Shown: piece after piece, positions 1 through 9,510 of the stretch | Layout of the letters: each line of letters starts with the position of its first letter | How positions within the stretch are numbered: the first letter of the stretch is position 1 | From: Fen-1362 sp964597035 | GTDB lineage: Bacteria > Planctomycetota > Phycisphaerae > Sedimentisphaerales > Anaerobacaceae | Direction: 5' to 3' | Assembly: GCA_964597035.1 (NCBI GenBank) | Contig: CAZQWM010000001.1 | Coordinates: 1-64,000, forward strand | Length of the DNA stretch: 64,000 nucleotides | Notes under the pieces: generated by a model | What the model saw: the letters and a program-made list of their open reading frames with translations, nothing else | Database searches by the model: none | Told to the model about the DNA's origin: nothing | Position numbers and translations under genes: made by a program

Positions 1-225
1 GCTGCACTGGATTATCTGTTATTCCACAAGCAAAGACGGCTCTATATGGAAAGGCAGGCGCACCAGCGCGGCTACCAAATGAGCTGGAATAACACCGCAT
101 GGGCGATGCTGCAGTACATTGATTATCTGCACGAGCAGCACGAGATAGTAACCGGCAGAGGAATAACGTTTCTGCGGGAAAAACAGTCGAAATACGAGCA
201 TCCTAAACGCGTGGCCAAGGCATAG
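1..225 (+). CDS. 3' end of an unrecognised protein (74 codons visible)
   Basis: An open frame runs from the first base to a TAG at 223-225 without a stop. The visible 74 residues are rich in His, Arg and aromatic residues and include the stretches LLFHKQRRLYMERQ and TAWAMLQYIDYLHE, followed by a basic C-terminus. I do not recognise the family. There is only a faint, unconvincing resemblance to the C-terminal helices of small DNA-repair proteins of the pyrimidine-dimer glycosylase type. The next gene converges on it about 90 bases away, so this is the last gene of its own transcription unit. The upstream part lies outside the window. Confidence 0.5.
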   Translation, partial: AALDYLLFHKQRRLYMERQAHQRGYQMSWNNTAWAMLQYIDYLHEQHEIVTGRGITFLREKQSKYEHPKRVAKA

Positions 226-318
226 TATCGCTCGGCGATAATTACGGTACTCAGGCCTCGATGTCGCAGGGCCTGGCGCTTCAGTGCGGCAGTTACCGAA
301 AGAAGCAGGCAGGCCAAA

Positions 319-2516
319 TTAAGGTTTCGTTTGGGATTTTATCTTCTGCGCGTAATTTCTGAAGTACTCGGCTTCCTGCATCCGGCTATGACTATAGAAA
401 TACTCGGCTGCATCCTGAGCGGCCTGGACTGCGGAATCTCGTTTTCCCCACGCCTCAAACGCTTGAACGAGATTCTCATAATTTTCCGGATTGTCCGGCC
501 GCAGGTCTACCGCCCTCTGAAAGTGCTCGACCGCTCCGGCGAAATCACCCTTCTCCGCAGCGTAATTACCGAGCACGATATGGGGCTCGACTGAGTCAGG
601 ATTCTCTTCGAGCACCTGACGGCACACATCTATTGTGCTTTGAAGCTGTTGCGCCGCTTCTGAGTCGTTACCTGCTTTTGCCAGAAGCATCGCATAATTA
701 TATCGAAGCGACAGTGTATCAACTCTGTGTTGTGGGCCTGCGAATCGCTCGATGGCGGCACGATAAACACTGAATGCATGGCCTGTCCTACCTGTATCGG
801 CAAATATCAGCGCTATTACACGGTACGCCCTGACGGAAACAGCGGGGTCGGTCCGCGCCAAAAGCTCGAGCTTCTGCATAGCTCTTTTCAGGTTCCCTTC
901 CGCGGCGTACTTTTCTGCCCGCTCCGCGATTTTCCGTGCCCGAGCTTCCACATTTCTAAGAAAGACCGGTGCGAGCATATTTTCAACAGGGGCGTAGTTG
1001 TCGGTAAGAATTACCCCCTTGGATTTTTCGCGTAACTGTTCCATTTCAGAATCGTTTAGATACCACACGTCCCGACCGACCTCAAAACCACTGCAGACAT
1101 CGGTAAGGTCCAGAGGATGTTTCGCCGCCACTACGACATAGGTGTTTCGATCATAATTTATTACGTTCTTTTCCGAGATAACGGTCACAAAGGGAAACGT
1201 CTGCTCCAGCGTGCTCACAAAAGAGCCAAGAAACAGCGCACTGTCATACGTGTCAATAAGCTCAACCATATAGATTCCGTCTTCAGTAAGCAGCTCGTAA
1301 AGTGTGTCGTTGAACTCTTTTGTGGTGAGCTGAAAAGGAACACAGTAGTCGTTCAGGGCGTCCTCGTAAATGAAATCGTACCTGCCGGTAGCAAGTCCGC
1401 GATGTTGTTTTTCGATTAGGCCGTCGACGTAGTTACGGGCATCGAGTGATATCGTGTTTACTCTGGTTTGCGGGTCGAGTTCAAAGGCGGCAAAAGCGGC
1501 TTTGGTAACACCGGGGTCGATTTCAGCCACATCGACTGTGCCGTTGGGCCAGAATCTCTCAAGATACCTTGGCAGTGCATAACCCCCCCAAGAACTAAAA
1601 AAAAGGTTTGTCGATAGTAGCGGCAAAACGATGCGTTATCGCAGCTATTATCTGTTCATAGGTGTATTGAAGCTTGTTCGGCTCGCCGACCGACTATCTC
1701 ACTGTGCACAAGCGTGTCCTGAACAAAAACCCGCCTTTCCGGTTCACCGCCCATGCTCTTGACGGCCACGTAACAATAGTTTGTTTCGTCTTCATAAAGG
1801 ATACCAGGCTTCGTCGGCTCTCGCAGTCCGATTTTTTCAGCCGTCTGTCGCGCCCAGCTCCACGGGCCGGTCCCTAAAAGAATTATGCCGACGAAGACTA
1901 CCGCTGCCCCACGGATGGTCCACATACCGGCACCGTAAAGAAGGGCCATTGCAACCATCACCGCCGCGATGCTCCAGATGATAGACATTGTTCCCATTAA
2001 AGCGATAAGGTAATAGCCGGCGGCAAAGGTACCTACGATGCTGCCTGCAGCGCCCCAGGCGTAGATGTCGCCAACGGTCCGGCCGGTGGGCAGACCCTTT
2101 TCGAGAGCCATCTTCGCCACGACCGGGCTAATCGTGCCGAGAAGGGTCGAAGGCAGCAAGAACACAACCGTAACGTGCAGCAGGATTCTGGTTGGCCAGT
2201 TGAACTGCCACAGCCAGGTAAAATTGCCTGTGATGTTGTTTAAGATTATGGTAATCAGGCAGGCGCCGGCACAAATTGCAAAAAGGACGGGAAGCGTCCT
2301 GACCGGCCTGTAACGGTCGGCTAAACGCCCGCCGATGTAGTTGCCGATTGTTATGCCTGCAAGAACTATGCCGATGACGCTGGTCCAGGTATAAAGAGAG
2401 GAGCCGAGGAAACGGGCGATTATCCGGCCGGCAACAAGCTCCAGGACCATAATACAGAAGCTGGATATGAAAACCGTCGCACAGGGGATGAACATCGAAG
2501 CTACGCCCTTCAAGAA
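319..2516 (-). pseudogene. Membrane-bound spermidine-synthase-like protein with TPR tail; frame-broken and cut by a gap
   Basis: Two overlapping-frame pieces form one gene. The 5' piece (about 2513 down to 1656) encodes several hydrophobic segments of the transporter-like N-domain of fused spermidine synthases (GRLADRYRPVRTLP, TISPVVAKMALEKG). It ends in HSEIV, then runs out of frame to a stop. The 3' piece (to 319) holds the Rossmann aminopropyltransferase core (GGYALPRYLERFWP, VAEIDPG, DFIYEDALND) and two or three TPRs in its last 130 residues. Between them a third frame encodes GEPNKLQYTYEQI and ITHRFAATIDKPFF, so at least two frameshifts are needed. One lies near 1689-1694 and one in a run of 8 T and 7 G on the coding strand (1583-1604). 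The true start is inside or beyond the N gap (2517-2616). The break may be real decay or homopolymer error. The family transfers aminopropyl groups, but substrates of these membrane fusions are mostly untested. Confidence 0.75.
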
Positions 2517-2616
2517 NNNNNNNNNNNNNNNNNNNNNNNNNNNNNNNNNNNNNNNNNNNNNNNNNNNNNNNNNNNNNNNNNNNNNNNNNNNNNNNNNNNN
2601 NNNNNNNNNNNNNNNN
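2517..2616. other. Assembly gap of 100 N
   Basis: Exactly 100 N separate the 5' part of the spermidine-synthase-like gene from the sequence upstream of prfB. The flanks show no shared sequence, so unlike the gap in hisA, real sequence is probably missing, including the start codon and any promoter of the minus-strand gene. Confidence 0.95.
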
Positions 2617-2734
2617 TGTTATAAGCGGCATTGAGCACCCATTTTGGTAACGCAGATATCCTTATATGAACGAGGCCTCGTATCGGTTCGGGCTTCACTA
2701 ATGAGTATTTTCAAAAAGCCCAATAAGGTGCGGG

Positions 2735-3860
2735 ATGGAAGTCACACAGTTAAAAAGTGGAATAACAGAGTTGCAGGCCCGGGTGGAAAACATCCGGGAC
2801 TGGCTTTGACTTGGCCGGAAAAAAGACCGAGCTGGCACAGTTGCAGGAAAAAATGAGCACGCCCGGCTTCTGGGACAACCAGGAGGCAGCACAGGGTGTG
2901 GTTTCCCGGTTAAGCACAGTCAAGGCGTTAGTCGAGCCAGTTGAGGAAGTGACCCGCGAGACAGAGGATTTGGCGGAGCTTTTCGAGCTTGCAGTACAAT
3001 CGGACCCGGATGAGCTTGCTCAGCTTGAGATTGATTTGGCAGCTCTTCTGAAACAGTGTGAGCGGATAGAGCTGGCCGGGCTGCTGGCCGGACCAAACGA
3101 CAGCAAGAGCTGCTTTTTCAGCATTCACGCCGGCGCTGGCGGGACCGAAAGCTGCGACTGGGCTAGTATGCTGCTGCGGATGTATACACGTTACTTCGAA
3201 AAAAACAAATACACTTATAGCGAGCTTGACATCACTCCCGGCGAGGAGGCGGGCATACGCTCGATAACCCTTCGCGTCAGCGGGCCTTTTGCCTTCGGGA
3301 AACTATCGTGTGAGACAGGTGTTCACCGGCTCGTCCGCATAAGCCCGTTCGATGCCAACAAGCGACGCCATACCAGCTTTGCAGCAGTGGATTGCATACC
3401 GGAGTTCGACGAGGACATTGATATAGAGATAAAAGAAGATGACCTGAAGATTGATTTCTTCCGCGCGGGCGGCGCGGGCGGCCAGCACGTAAACAAGGTA
3501 AGCTCCGCAGTGCGGATTCTGCACAAGCCTACAGGCATCGTCGTGCAGTGCCAAAACGACAGAAGCCAGCACAAAAACAGGGCATCGGCGATGAAAGTGC
3601 TCAAGGCCCGGCTGTATATGCTCGAACAGCAAAAACGCGATGCCGAGCTTGCTAAACTCTACAGCGCCAAAGGCGAAATCGCCTGGGGCAACCAGATACG
3701 AAGCTACGTGCTGCAGCCATATCAGATGGTAAAGGACCATCGCACGGATTTTCAAACAGGAAACGTTGACGCGGTGCTCGACGGAGACATCGAGCCGTCT
3801 ATCGAGGCTTATCTGCGCCACCGCGCAAAAGACAGACCAAACACAAAGGGGCAAAAATAA
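2735..3860 (+). CDS. prfB: Peptide chain release factor 2, made by +1 programmed frameshifting
   Basis: RF2 recognises UGA and UAA stop codons and triggers peptide release on the ribosome. Translation starts at ATG 2735 behind an AAGG-type ribosome site and reads 24 codons to CTT (2804-2806), then meets an in-frame TGA (2807-2809). Shifting +1 at CTT-TGA-C continues as DLAGKKTELAQ to 3860, giving about 374 residues, the normal length. The SPF stop-recognition tripeptide falls at about residues 203-205 (VRISPFDANKRR) and the catalytic GGQ at about 248-250 (GAGGQHVNK), almost the positions seen in E. coli RF2. The in-frame stop is therefore autoregulatory, not damage: low RF2 lets the ribosome slip and make more RF2. 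The gene is followed 12 bases later by pepA. Confidence 0.95.
2804..2810 (+). promoter_or_regulatory. prfB +1 frameshift site CTTTGAC
   Basis: CTT codon 24 is followed by TGA then C, the classical slippery stop of bacterial RF2 genes. The upstream bases 2795-2800 (CGGGAC) occupy the place of the Shine-Dalgarno-like stimulator of E. coli prfB but match it poorly, so stimulation may be weaker or different here. Confidence 0.9.
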
Positions 3861-3872
3861 AAGGCAGAAAAA

Positions 3873-5417
3873 ATGAAACGGATAATCGAAATTAAACTGA
3901 AAGCCAGAACGGTAAATTTTGCCGAATGCAAAACGCCGATGCTGGTAGTAGGAATGTTCTCAGACACTAAAGGACTTGACGCAACAAACAAAAAGCTGGA
4001 CCGAAAACTCGACGGAGCCATCGAACGACTGATTAAACTGGGCGACTTCAAAGGCAAAGAAGGCACCAGCGCCGTTGTTTACGGCAACGGGCAGATTGGC
4101 GCCGAGCGAGTGCTTCTTGTCGGCCTCGGCGAACAAAAGAAAGCCACCATTGATACCGCAAGAAAGGCCGCTGCGCTTGCGGCCAATAAAGCGGTAGGAT
4201 TAAACGCCGGCTCGCTGGCACTGGCACTTCACAACACCTTCGGAAGAAAAGTGGATCTGGAACTGCTGGCACAGGCGATGGCCGAAGGAGTTCATTACGG
4301 CAGCTACCGATACGATGAATACGTTACGTCGGAAGAAAACGGCAGGACGGAAACGCTGGCAGCAGAGGTGATTGACGAAGACACAGCAAAGGTAAGGCGG
4401 CTTGAGAAGGGACTGGCAAGAGGAATTATAATCGGAAAGGCCCAGAGCTACGCGAGGACGGTCGCGAGCAGACCCGGCAACGTGATAAATCCGCCAGCAC
4501 TGGCGCAGGAAGCCCGGAAACTTGCCAGGACCACACCCGGCCTTAGCTGTTCAGTGTTTGATGAAAAGCAAATGGCCAAACTCGGAATGGGTGGCGTGCT
4601 AGCAGTGGGCAGCGGGTCAAGGACTCCTCCCCGCTTCATCGTCATCCAATACAAGCCATCGAAAAGAGCAGGCAAACTGCCAACTGTCGGGCTTGTGGGC
4701 AAGGCGATAACGTTCGATTCGGGCGGGATAAGTATAAAGCCGGCACAAAATATGGACCGGATGAAACTGGACAAAACCGGAGGCATCGCGGTGCTTGCGA
4801 CGATTAAAGCGGCGGCAGAATTGAAGCTGCCGGTGAATCTTTACGCGATAGTGCCATCAGCGGAGAATATGCCGGGGGGCGCAAGCTTCAGGCCAGGTGA
4901 CATAGTAACAACTTACAGCGGTAAAACAGTTGAAATTCAAAATACCGACGCCGAGGGAAGGATGGTGCTCTGCGACGGCATATACTACGCGGTCAAGCAG
5001 AATTGCGACACAATTATAGATATAGCGACGCTGACGGGTGCATGCATGGTTGCGCTAGGGATGCATATGGCCGGTGTGATGACCAACAACGAGCGACTGG
5101 GCAAAGACATCGAAAAAGCAGCCGAGACAAGCGGAGAAAAAGTGTGGCCTCTGCCGAGCAGCGATGAGTACGCACAAGAGATGAAGAGCAAGATAGCTGA
5201 TTTGAAAAATATCGGCAGCAAGTGGGGCGGGGCGTGCACGGCAGCAGCGTTTTTGAGACAGTTCACCGGCGACAAAAAGTGGGCGCATCTGGATATCGCG
5301 GGAATGGATTACATCGAAAAGCCGGCAGAGTGGTCGACCGGGGGGGCAAGCGCCTTCGGCGTTCGACTGTTAACGGCATATCTTGTCAATCTGGTGAAAA
5401 GGAAAGGAAAACGGTAG
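3873..5417 (+). CDS. pepA: Leucyl aminopeptidase, M17 family
   Basis: Cytosolic two-metal aminopeptidase that removes N-terminal residues from peptides. The 514-residue length is typical of the family. The C-terminal catalytic half carries the metal and active-site motifs GKAITFDSGGISIKP, MKLDKTGG and NTDAEGRMVLCDG, the last being the M17 signature. The N-terminal half is the more variable macro-like domain. The gene begins at ATG 3873, 12 bases after prfB, and ends 17 bases before folE, so prfB, pepA, folE and the pterin gene look like one transcription unit. Some PepA proteins also bind DNA; nothing here shows that role. Confidence 0.93.
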   Translation: MKRIIEIKLKARTVNFAECKTPMLVVGMFSDTKGLDATNKKLDRKLDGAIERLIKLGDFKGKEGTSAVVYGNGQIGAERVLLVGLGEQKKATIDTARKAAALAANKAVGLNAGSLALALHNTFGRKVDLELLAQAMAEGVHYGSYRYDEYVTSEENGRTETLAAEVIDEDTAKVRRLEKGLARGIIIGKAQSYARTVASRPGNVINPPALAQEARKLARTTPGLSCSVFDEKQMAKLGMGGVLAVGSGSRTPPRFIVIQYKPSKRAGKLPTVGLVGKAITFDSGGISIKPAQNMDRMKLDKTGGIAVLATIKAAAELKLPVNLYAIVPSAENMPGGASFRPGDIVTTYSGKTVEIQNTDAEGRMVLCDGIYYAVKQNCDTIIDIATLTGACMVALGMHMAGVMTNNERLGKDIEKAAETSGEKVWPLPSSDEYAQEMKSKIADLKNIGSKWGGACTAAAFLRQFTGDKKWAHLDIAGMDYIEKPAEWSTGGASAFGVRLLTAYLVNLVKRKGKR

Positions 5418-5434
5418 TTCCTTGCCGAGTTGCT

Positions 5435-6019
5435 ATGAACACGAAGAAAAAGAAAATAGACGAGGCGAGAATCCAAAAAGCAGTAAAGGAGATTCTTTCC
5501 GCCGTAGGAGAAGACCTTAACCGTGACGGCCTTAAAAATACACCGGGGCGCATTGCAAGAATGTACAGCGAGCTTCTGGCGGGAATGCGTGAAGACCCGG
5601 ACAAGCACCTTCGCAGCGTCTTCAACGAAAATTACGATGAAATCGTCCTGCTGCGAGATATACCTTTCTACAGTATCTGCGAGCATCACCTGATGCCGTT
5701 TATAGGCTCCGCCCACGTGGCGTATCTGCCCTCCGGCCGCATACTGGGAGTAAGCAAGCTGGCGAGAATAGTCGATTGCTTTGCCCGTCGATTGCAGACG
5801 CAGGAACGGCTGACTTACCAAATAGCCGACTTCCTTATGAGTAAGCTCAAACCGCTCGGCGTCGCCGTTGTTCTGGAGGCGGCCCATAGTTGTATGACAA
5901 TCCGGGGAATAAAAAAACCCGGCTCGACGATGGTAACAAGCGCCATTCGCGGGATATTCAGAAAAGACCCCCGAAGCAGAAACGAAATTATGAGCCTGAT
6001 ACACAATGGCCGCAAGTGA
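5435..6019 (+). CDS. folE: GTP cyclohydrolase I (FolE)
   Basis: Converts GTP to 7,8-dihydroneopterin triphosphate, the entry point to folate, tetrahydropterin and queuosine/archaeosine precursors. I chose ATG 5435 (MNTKKKKIDEARIQ), which gives 194 residues; the open frame extends further upstream only as overlap with pepA. The zinc and catalytic residues are visible in FYSICEHHLMPF and AAHSCMTIRG, with the conserved GVSKLARIVDCFARRLQ and QERLT stretches between them. It is followed directly by a 6-pyruvoyl-tetrahydropterin-synthase-like gene that would use its product. Confidence 0.95.
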   Translation: MNTKKKKIDEARIQKAVKEILSAVGEDLNRDGLKNTPGRIARMYSELLAGMREDPDKHLRSVFNENYDEIVLLRDIPFYSICEHHLMPFIGSAHVAYLPSGRILGVSKLARIVDCFARRLQTQERLTYQIADFLMSKLKPLGVAVVLEAAHSCMTIRGIKKPGSTMVTSAIRGIFRKDPRSRNEIMSLIHNGRK

Positions 6020-6062
6020 GCTCTGTCGACAACAACTAACCGCGGAAGGCAATTCGAAAATT

Positions 6063-6857
6063 ATGCACAAATTACGTCGTTACGTTCGATTTTCGATAAA
6101 TCCTTTTCTGCCCACCGACGAACAGGGCTTTAACTCTTTTGCATCGAAGCCCGCCGGCGAAAGTTTATCTTTGTTTTTTGAGCTTGGTGTAGAGTTGAGC
6201 GGTGATGTGTCACCAACCACCGGACTTATCGTCAACGTGAGTGACATAGACAACAGAGTAAGAGAGTACATTGTGCCGGTCTTCGCGGAAAAAATAAGGG
6301 CCGCGTATAGTACAGCCAGTCATATCGGCCATCTTAAACTGACTGAACTGCTCAAGCTCGCCTGGGCAGGACTTGCGGACAAGTTCGGACCGGCACATTT
6401 AAGCAAACTGAGTTTAAAGCTGAATCCTTTTAGAACATTGGCAATTGATAAGGCGGATTGCAGGATGGTTTATTTCAGCGAGAAGTTCGAATTTGCCGCG
6501 GCGCATAAGCTGTGGAACGAACAGTTCAGCGAACAACAGAACATCAAGGCCTTTGGCAGATGTGCCAATCCCACGGGTCACGGGCACAATTACCTTGTCG
6601 AGGTAACAGTCAAGTGGCCTGTCGCAGAGGCCCTCCGGACAAGTGACTTCGAAAGGATAGTCAATCAGGGACTGATAAAGGCCATCGACCATAAGAACCT
6701 AAACGAGGACTTGCCCGAGTTTCGGCAGACCAACCCGACAGTCGAAAATATAGCCGTTTTTGCCTGGAACAAGCTGGTCGGCAGGTTCGGCAAGGCGGCG
6801 CTCCATTGCGTTACCATCTGGGAGACCGACAAGACCTACAGCAGTTACTATGGATAG
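6063..6857 (+). CDS. Double-domain 6-pyruvoyl/6-carboxy-tetrahydropterin synthase-like protein
   Basis: The C-terminal half is a clear PTPS/QueD domain. It has the zinc His in FEFAAAHKLW, Cys plus two His in GRCANPTGHGHNY, DHKNLN, and the closing ETDKTYSSYYG. These enzymes convert dihydroneopterin triphosphate to 6-carboxy- or 6-pyruvoyl-tetrahydropterin. The N-terminal 120 residues (RFSINPF, ELSGDVSPTTGLIVNV) look like a second, degenerate copy without the zinc histidines. Start ATG 6063 gives 264 residues and begins at the domain edge. An in-frame ATG at 6006 would overlap folE by 14 bases and cannot be excluded. Pairing with folE supports a pterin role; whether it feeds queuosine or tetrahydropterin is not decided here. 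Confidence 0.85.
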   Translation: MHKLRRYVRFSINPFLPTDEQGFNSFASKPAGESLSLFFELGVELSGDVSPTTGLIVNVSDIDNRVREYIVPVFAEKIRAAYSTASHIGHLKLTELLKLAWAGLADKFGPAHLSKLSLKLNPFRTLAIDKADCRMVYFSEKFEFAAAHKLWNEQFSEQQNIKAFGRCANPTGHGHNYLVEVTVKWPVAEALRTSDFERIVNQGLIKAIDHKNLNEDLPEFRQTNPTVENIAVFAWNKLVGRFGKAALHCVTIWETDKTYSSYYG

Positions 6858-7305
6858 CCACTGCCGCAATTCAAAGCGAAAGGACCTATAAAAGCCCATT
6901 TATTGCGCTTTTAATGGCGATTTGATTATTATTACCGCTTTTCACCAGTGCCGTACGACAGCCAATGAGCATATGAACTTGGAGCGTTCTTTGGGCGTAT
7001 AGTGAGCAGCCTTAAATAGGAGTTTAGCAGTTTCCACTACATTAAAGCTATGTTCTTTATACGCCGATACTTATGTTATAAATATGCGAACCGTGCGGCC
7101 ATAGAGCACAGCGGTTTTTTCTCCCACAATAATCAAGAGTTGATTGTGCAGTGAGCAGGTTCGTCGCGGTTTGGTATCACCGATAGGAATTGCCAGGCCG
7201 TCGCAGAGATGGTGTGTGTGTTTTTGCGCACCCGACGGGGACGGAGTCTGGTCAACACTAATCCATTTACCGCTCGCCCCCTTCGAGGTCAAACACAGGA
7301 GCAAT
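6858..7305. other. Intergenic stretch before the polysaccharide locus
   Basis: 448 bases without a convincing gene. It holds a terminator-like hairpin (7089-7120) and, near its end, the AGGA ribosome site of the next gene. Reading frames on both strands give no family I recognise. Confidence 0.6.
7089..7120 (+). terminator. Possible intrinsic terminator
   Basis: AACCGTGC (7089-7096) can pair with GCAC and GGTT (7106-7116) with a three-base bulge, followed by a run of T (to 7120). It lies about 230 bases after the pterin gene and before the polysaccharide locus, a sensible place to end the prfB-pepA-folE unit. The imperfect stem keeps this tentative. Confidence 0.35.
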
Positions 7306-8265
7306 ATGAAAGCACTGATTACCGGGGGAGCAGGGTTCATCGGCTCCCATCTCGCTGAGCGATTGTTAAGAAATGGCGACGACGTAATCATCGTCGATAA
7401 CCTCAGCACGGGCAAGCTGGAGAATATCGAAGGCCTGAAGGAAAAGAATGGATTTGAATTCATAAAGGGCAACATCTGTGACGCGAAGCTGATGGAAGCC
7501 ACCGCGAAACGAGTCGACGCAATTTATCATCTGGCTGCGGCTGTCGGCGTTCAGCTTATCGTGGACGACCCCGTCCATACGATTGAAACCAACATCACAG
7601 GCACAGAGGTCGTACTCGAAGCTGCGAACAAATCGGGCGCAAAGGTTTTGATTGCGTCGAGCAGCGAGGTCTATGGTAAAAGCGATGCGGTTCCATTTCG
7701 AGAAGACGACGATATCGTTTTGGGCAGCACTCGCTTCTCACGATGGTCATACGCCTGCAGCAAGGCGATAGACGAGTTCCTCGGCTTAGCTTACCACGAG
7801 CAGTTCGGACTGGGGGTGGTGATTGCCCGGCTATTCAACACAATCGGCCCGAGACAAACGGGGCAATACGGTATGGTGGTGCCCCGCTTTGTCCGACAGG
7901 CATTGAACAACGAGCCAATTCCGATATACGGAACCGGCCGACAGAGCAGGTGCTTCTGCTACGTCGGCGATGTCATAGAAGCACTGGTCGGCCTAATGCA
8001 AAGCGACGCTGCCTCTGGAGGAGTATTCAACGTCGGCTCAACAGAGGAAATAACTATTGAGAAGCTTGCCGACAAGGTTATTGAATTGACAAAGAGCAAA
8101 AGCCAAAAGAGATTCATCGCTTATGAAGAAGCTTACGGCAAGCCCATCGACGATATGATGCGACGAGTACCGAGTCTTGAACGCATCAAGGCAGCCATCC
8201 ACTGGGAACCCACAAACAGTCTGGAAAATGCTCTTAAAAAAATCGTGCGCAGTTTGAACGGATAA
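7306..8265 (+). CDS. NAD-dependent nucleotide-sugar epimerase/dehydratase (extended SDR)
   Basis: A 319-residue extended short-chain dehydrogenase that would act on a UDP- or GDP-sugar. The NAD site is TGGAGFIGSH near the N-terminus. The catalytic region has ASSSEVYG and the YACSK (YxxxK) pair, and the C-terminal sugar-binding part has GPRQTGQYG and YGTGRQSR. ATG 7306 is preceded by AGGA at the right distance. It opens the polysaccharide locus. It resembles UDP-glucose/UDP-GlcNAc 4-epimerases and UDP-xylose-type enzymes; the exact substrate cannot be read from sequence. Confidence 0.88.
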   Translation: MKALITGGAGFIGSHLAERLLRNGDDVIIVDNLSTGKLENIEGLKEKNGFEFIKGNICDAKLMEATAKRVDAIYHLAAAVGVQLIVDDPVHTIETNITGTEVVLEAANKSGAKVLIASSSEVYGKSDAVPFREDDDIVLGSTRFSRWSYACSKAIDEFLGLAYHEQFGLGVVIARLFNTIGPRQTGQYGMVVPRFVRQALNNEPIPIYGTGRQSRCFCYVGDVIEALVGLMQSDAASGGVFNVGSTEEITIEKLADKVIELTKSKSQKRFIAYEEAYGKPIDDMMRRVPSLERIKAAIHWEPTNSLENALKKIVRSLNG

Positions 8266-8336
8266 GCACGAACCTGCGGCTGGAAATTTCCGGCGGCAAT
8301 TTTCCAAGCAAGATTCTTAAAATCCAACCGAATGAT

Positions 8337-9467
8337 ATGATAAAAATAGTGTGCGTCTGCGGCGCCCGTCCCAATTTTATGAAGATAGCGCCTTTGATGC
8401 GGGCGTTCGAAAAAAACGGCGGTTTCGAGACCTGCTTAGTTCATACGGGGCAGCACTATGACGAGAATATGAGCCGGCTTTTCTTCGATGAGCTTGGCAT
8501 ACCAAGGCCGGATGTAAACCTCGAGGTTGGCTCCGGCAGTCACGCTTATCAAACCGCCGAAATTATGAAGCGATTCGAACCTGTTATAACCAAACAGAAA
8601 CCGGATTACGTATTAGTTGTAGGTGACGTCAACAGCACAATCGCGTGCGGCCTAGTCGCCGTCAAGCTGGGCGTTAAACTCATACATGTAGAAGCCGGCC
8701 TGCGCAGTTTTGACCGGACTATGCCAGAAGAGACTAATCGTCTCCTGACCGACAGCATCAGCGATCTGCTCTTTGTTACCGAGCAATCGGGGGTAGACAA
8801 TCTACGCAAAGAAGGAATAGACCCAGAAAAAGTGCACCTGGTTGGAAACGTCATGATCGACACCTTGCTTGCTAACAAGGCAAAGGCAGAAAAATCTGCT
8901 GTCCTGAGCCAGATGGGATTGGTAAAGAACTGCTATGCAGTCATAACTCTGCATCGGCCGAGCAATGTCGACGATATGGCCAGATTCGGGGAGATTGTAA
9001 CGGCCTTCGAAGCCATCGAAAAAGAGATAAAGCTGGTCTTTCCCATGCACCCGCGAACAAGAGCTAATCTCAAACAAACAGAACTGGGCAAACGAATCGA
9101 AGCAATAAAGAACCTGATTTTACTCGACCCGATTGGATATCTGGATTTTCTTTGCCTTATGAGCAACGCTGCACTGGTAATGACGGATTCCGGCGGAATT
9201 CAGGAGGAGACCACTATACTCGGCGTGCCTTGTATGACTTTGCGTGATAATACCGAGCGACCTGTGACGATTACCGAAGGAACCAACCGGCTCGTCCGCG
9301 TAACAGCCGATGATATTATAAAAAACTACCGCGATATAATGAAAAACAGAGCAGGCTTCATTGCACGAACTCCCAAACTCTGGGACGGCAACGCCGCCGA
9401 ACGGATTTCTGATAATATATTGAGCCACAAAGGCCAGTCGCAGATAGCAAATAGTCCTTCTACATAA
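8337..9467 (+). CDS. wecB: UDP-N-acetylglucosamine 2-epimerase, non-hydrolysing (copy 1)
   Basis: Interconverts UDP-GlcNAc and UDP-ManNAc in the cytoplasm. The 376-residue length fits. Family motifs are visible: VCGARPNFMKIAPLM at the N-terminus, VHTGQHYDENMS, VVGDVNST, HVEAGLRSFD, MPEETNR, and the C-terminal MTDSGGIQEETT. It is the first of three related epimerases in the locus (others at 16654 and 22741). No UDP-ManNAc dehydrogenase is visible nearby, so ManNAc itself may be the incorporated sugar. Confidence 0.92.
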   Translation: MIKIVCVCGARPNFMKIAPLMRAFEKNGGFETCLVHTGQHYDENMSRLFFDELGIPRPDVNLEVGSGSHAYQTAEIMKRFEPVITKQKPDYVLVVGDVNSTIACGLVAVKLGVKLIHVEAGLRSFDRTMPEETNRLLTDSISDLLFVTEQSGVDNLRKEGIDPEKVHLVGNVMIDTLLANKAKAEKSAVLSQMGLVKNCYAVITLHRPSNVDDMARFGEIVTAFEAIEKEIKLVFPMHPRTRANLKQTELGKRIEAIKNLILLDPIGYLDFLCLMSNAALVMTDSGGIQEETTILGVPCMTLRDNTERPVTITEGTNRLVRVTADDIIKNYRDIMKNRAGFIARTPKLWDGNAAERISDNILSHKGQSQIANSPST

Positions 9468-9510
9468 AGATAAGCAAACATTAAATTTTCTGTCAGCAGC
9501 AAATACATAT

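Noticed and set aside
2735..2809. prfB as a pseudogene because of the in-frame TGA
   Set aside because: The TGA lies in the canonical CTT-TGA-C frameshift site and the motif spacing fits a full-length RF2.
5309..6070. 253-codon open frame on the minus strand
   Set aside because: Shadow of pepA and folE; no recognisable protein and no sensible start.
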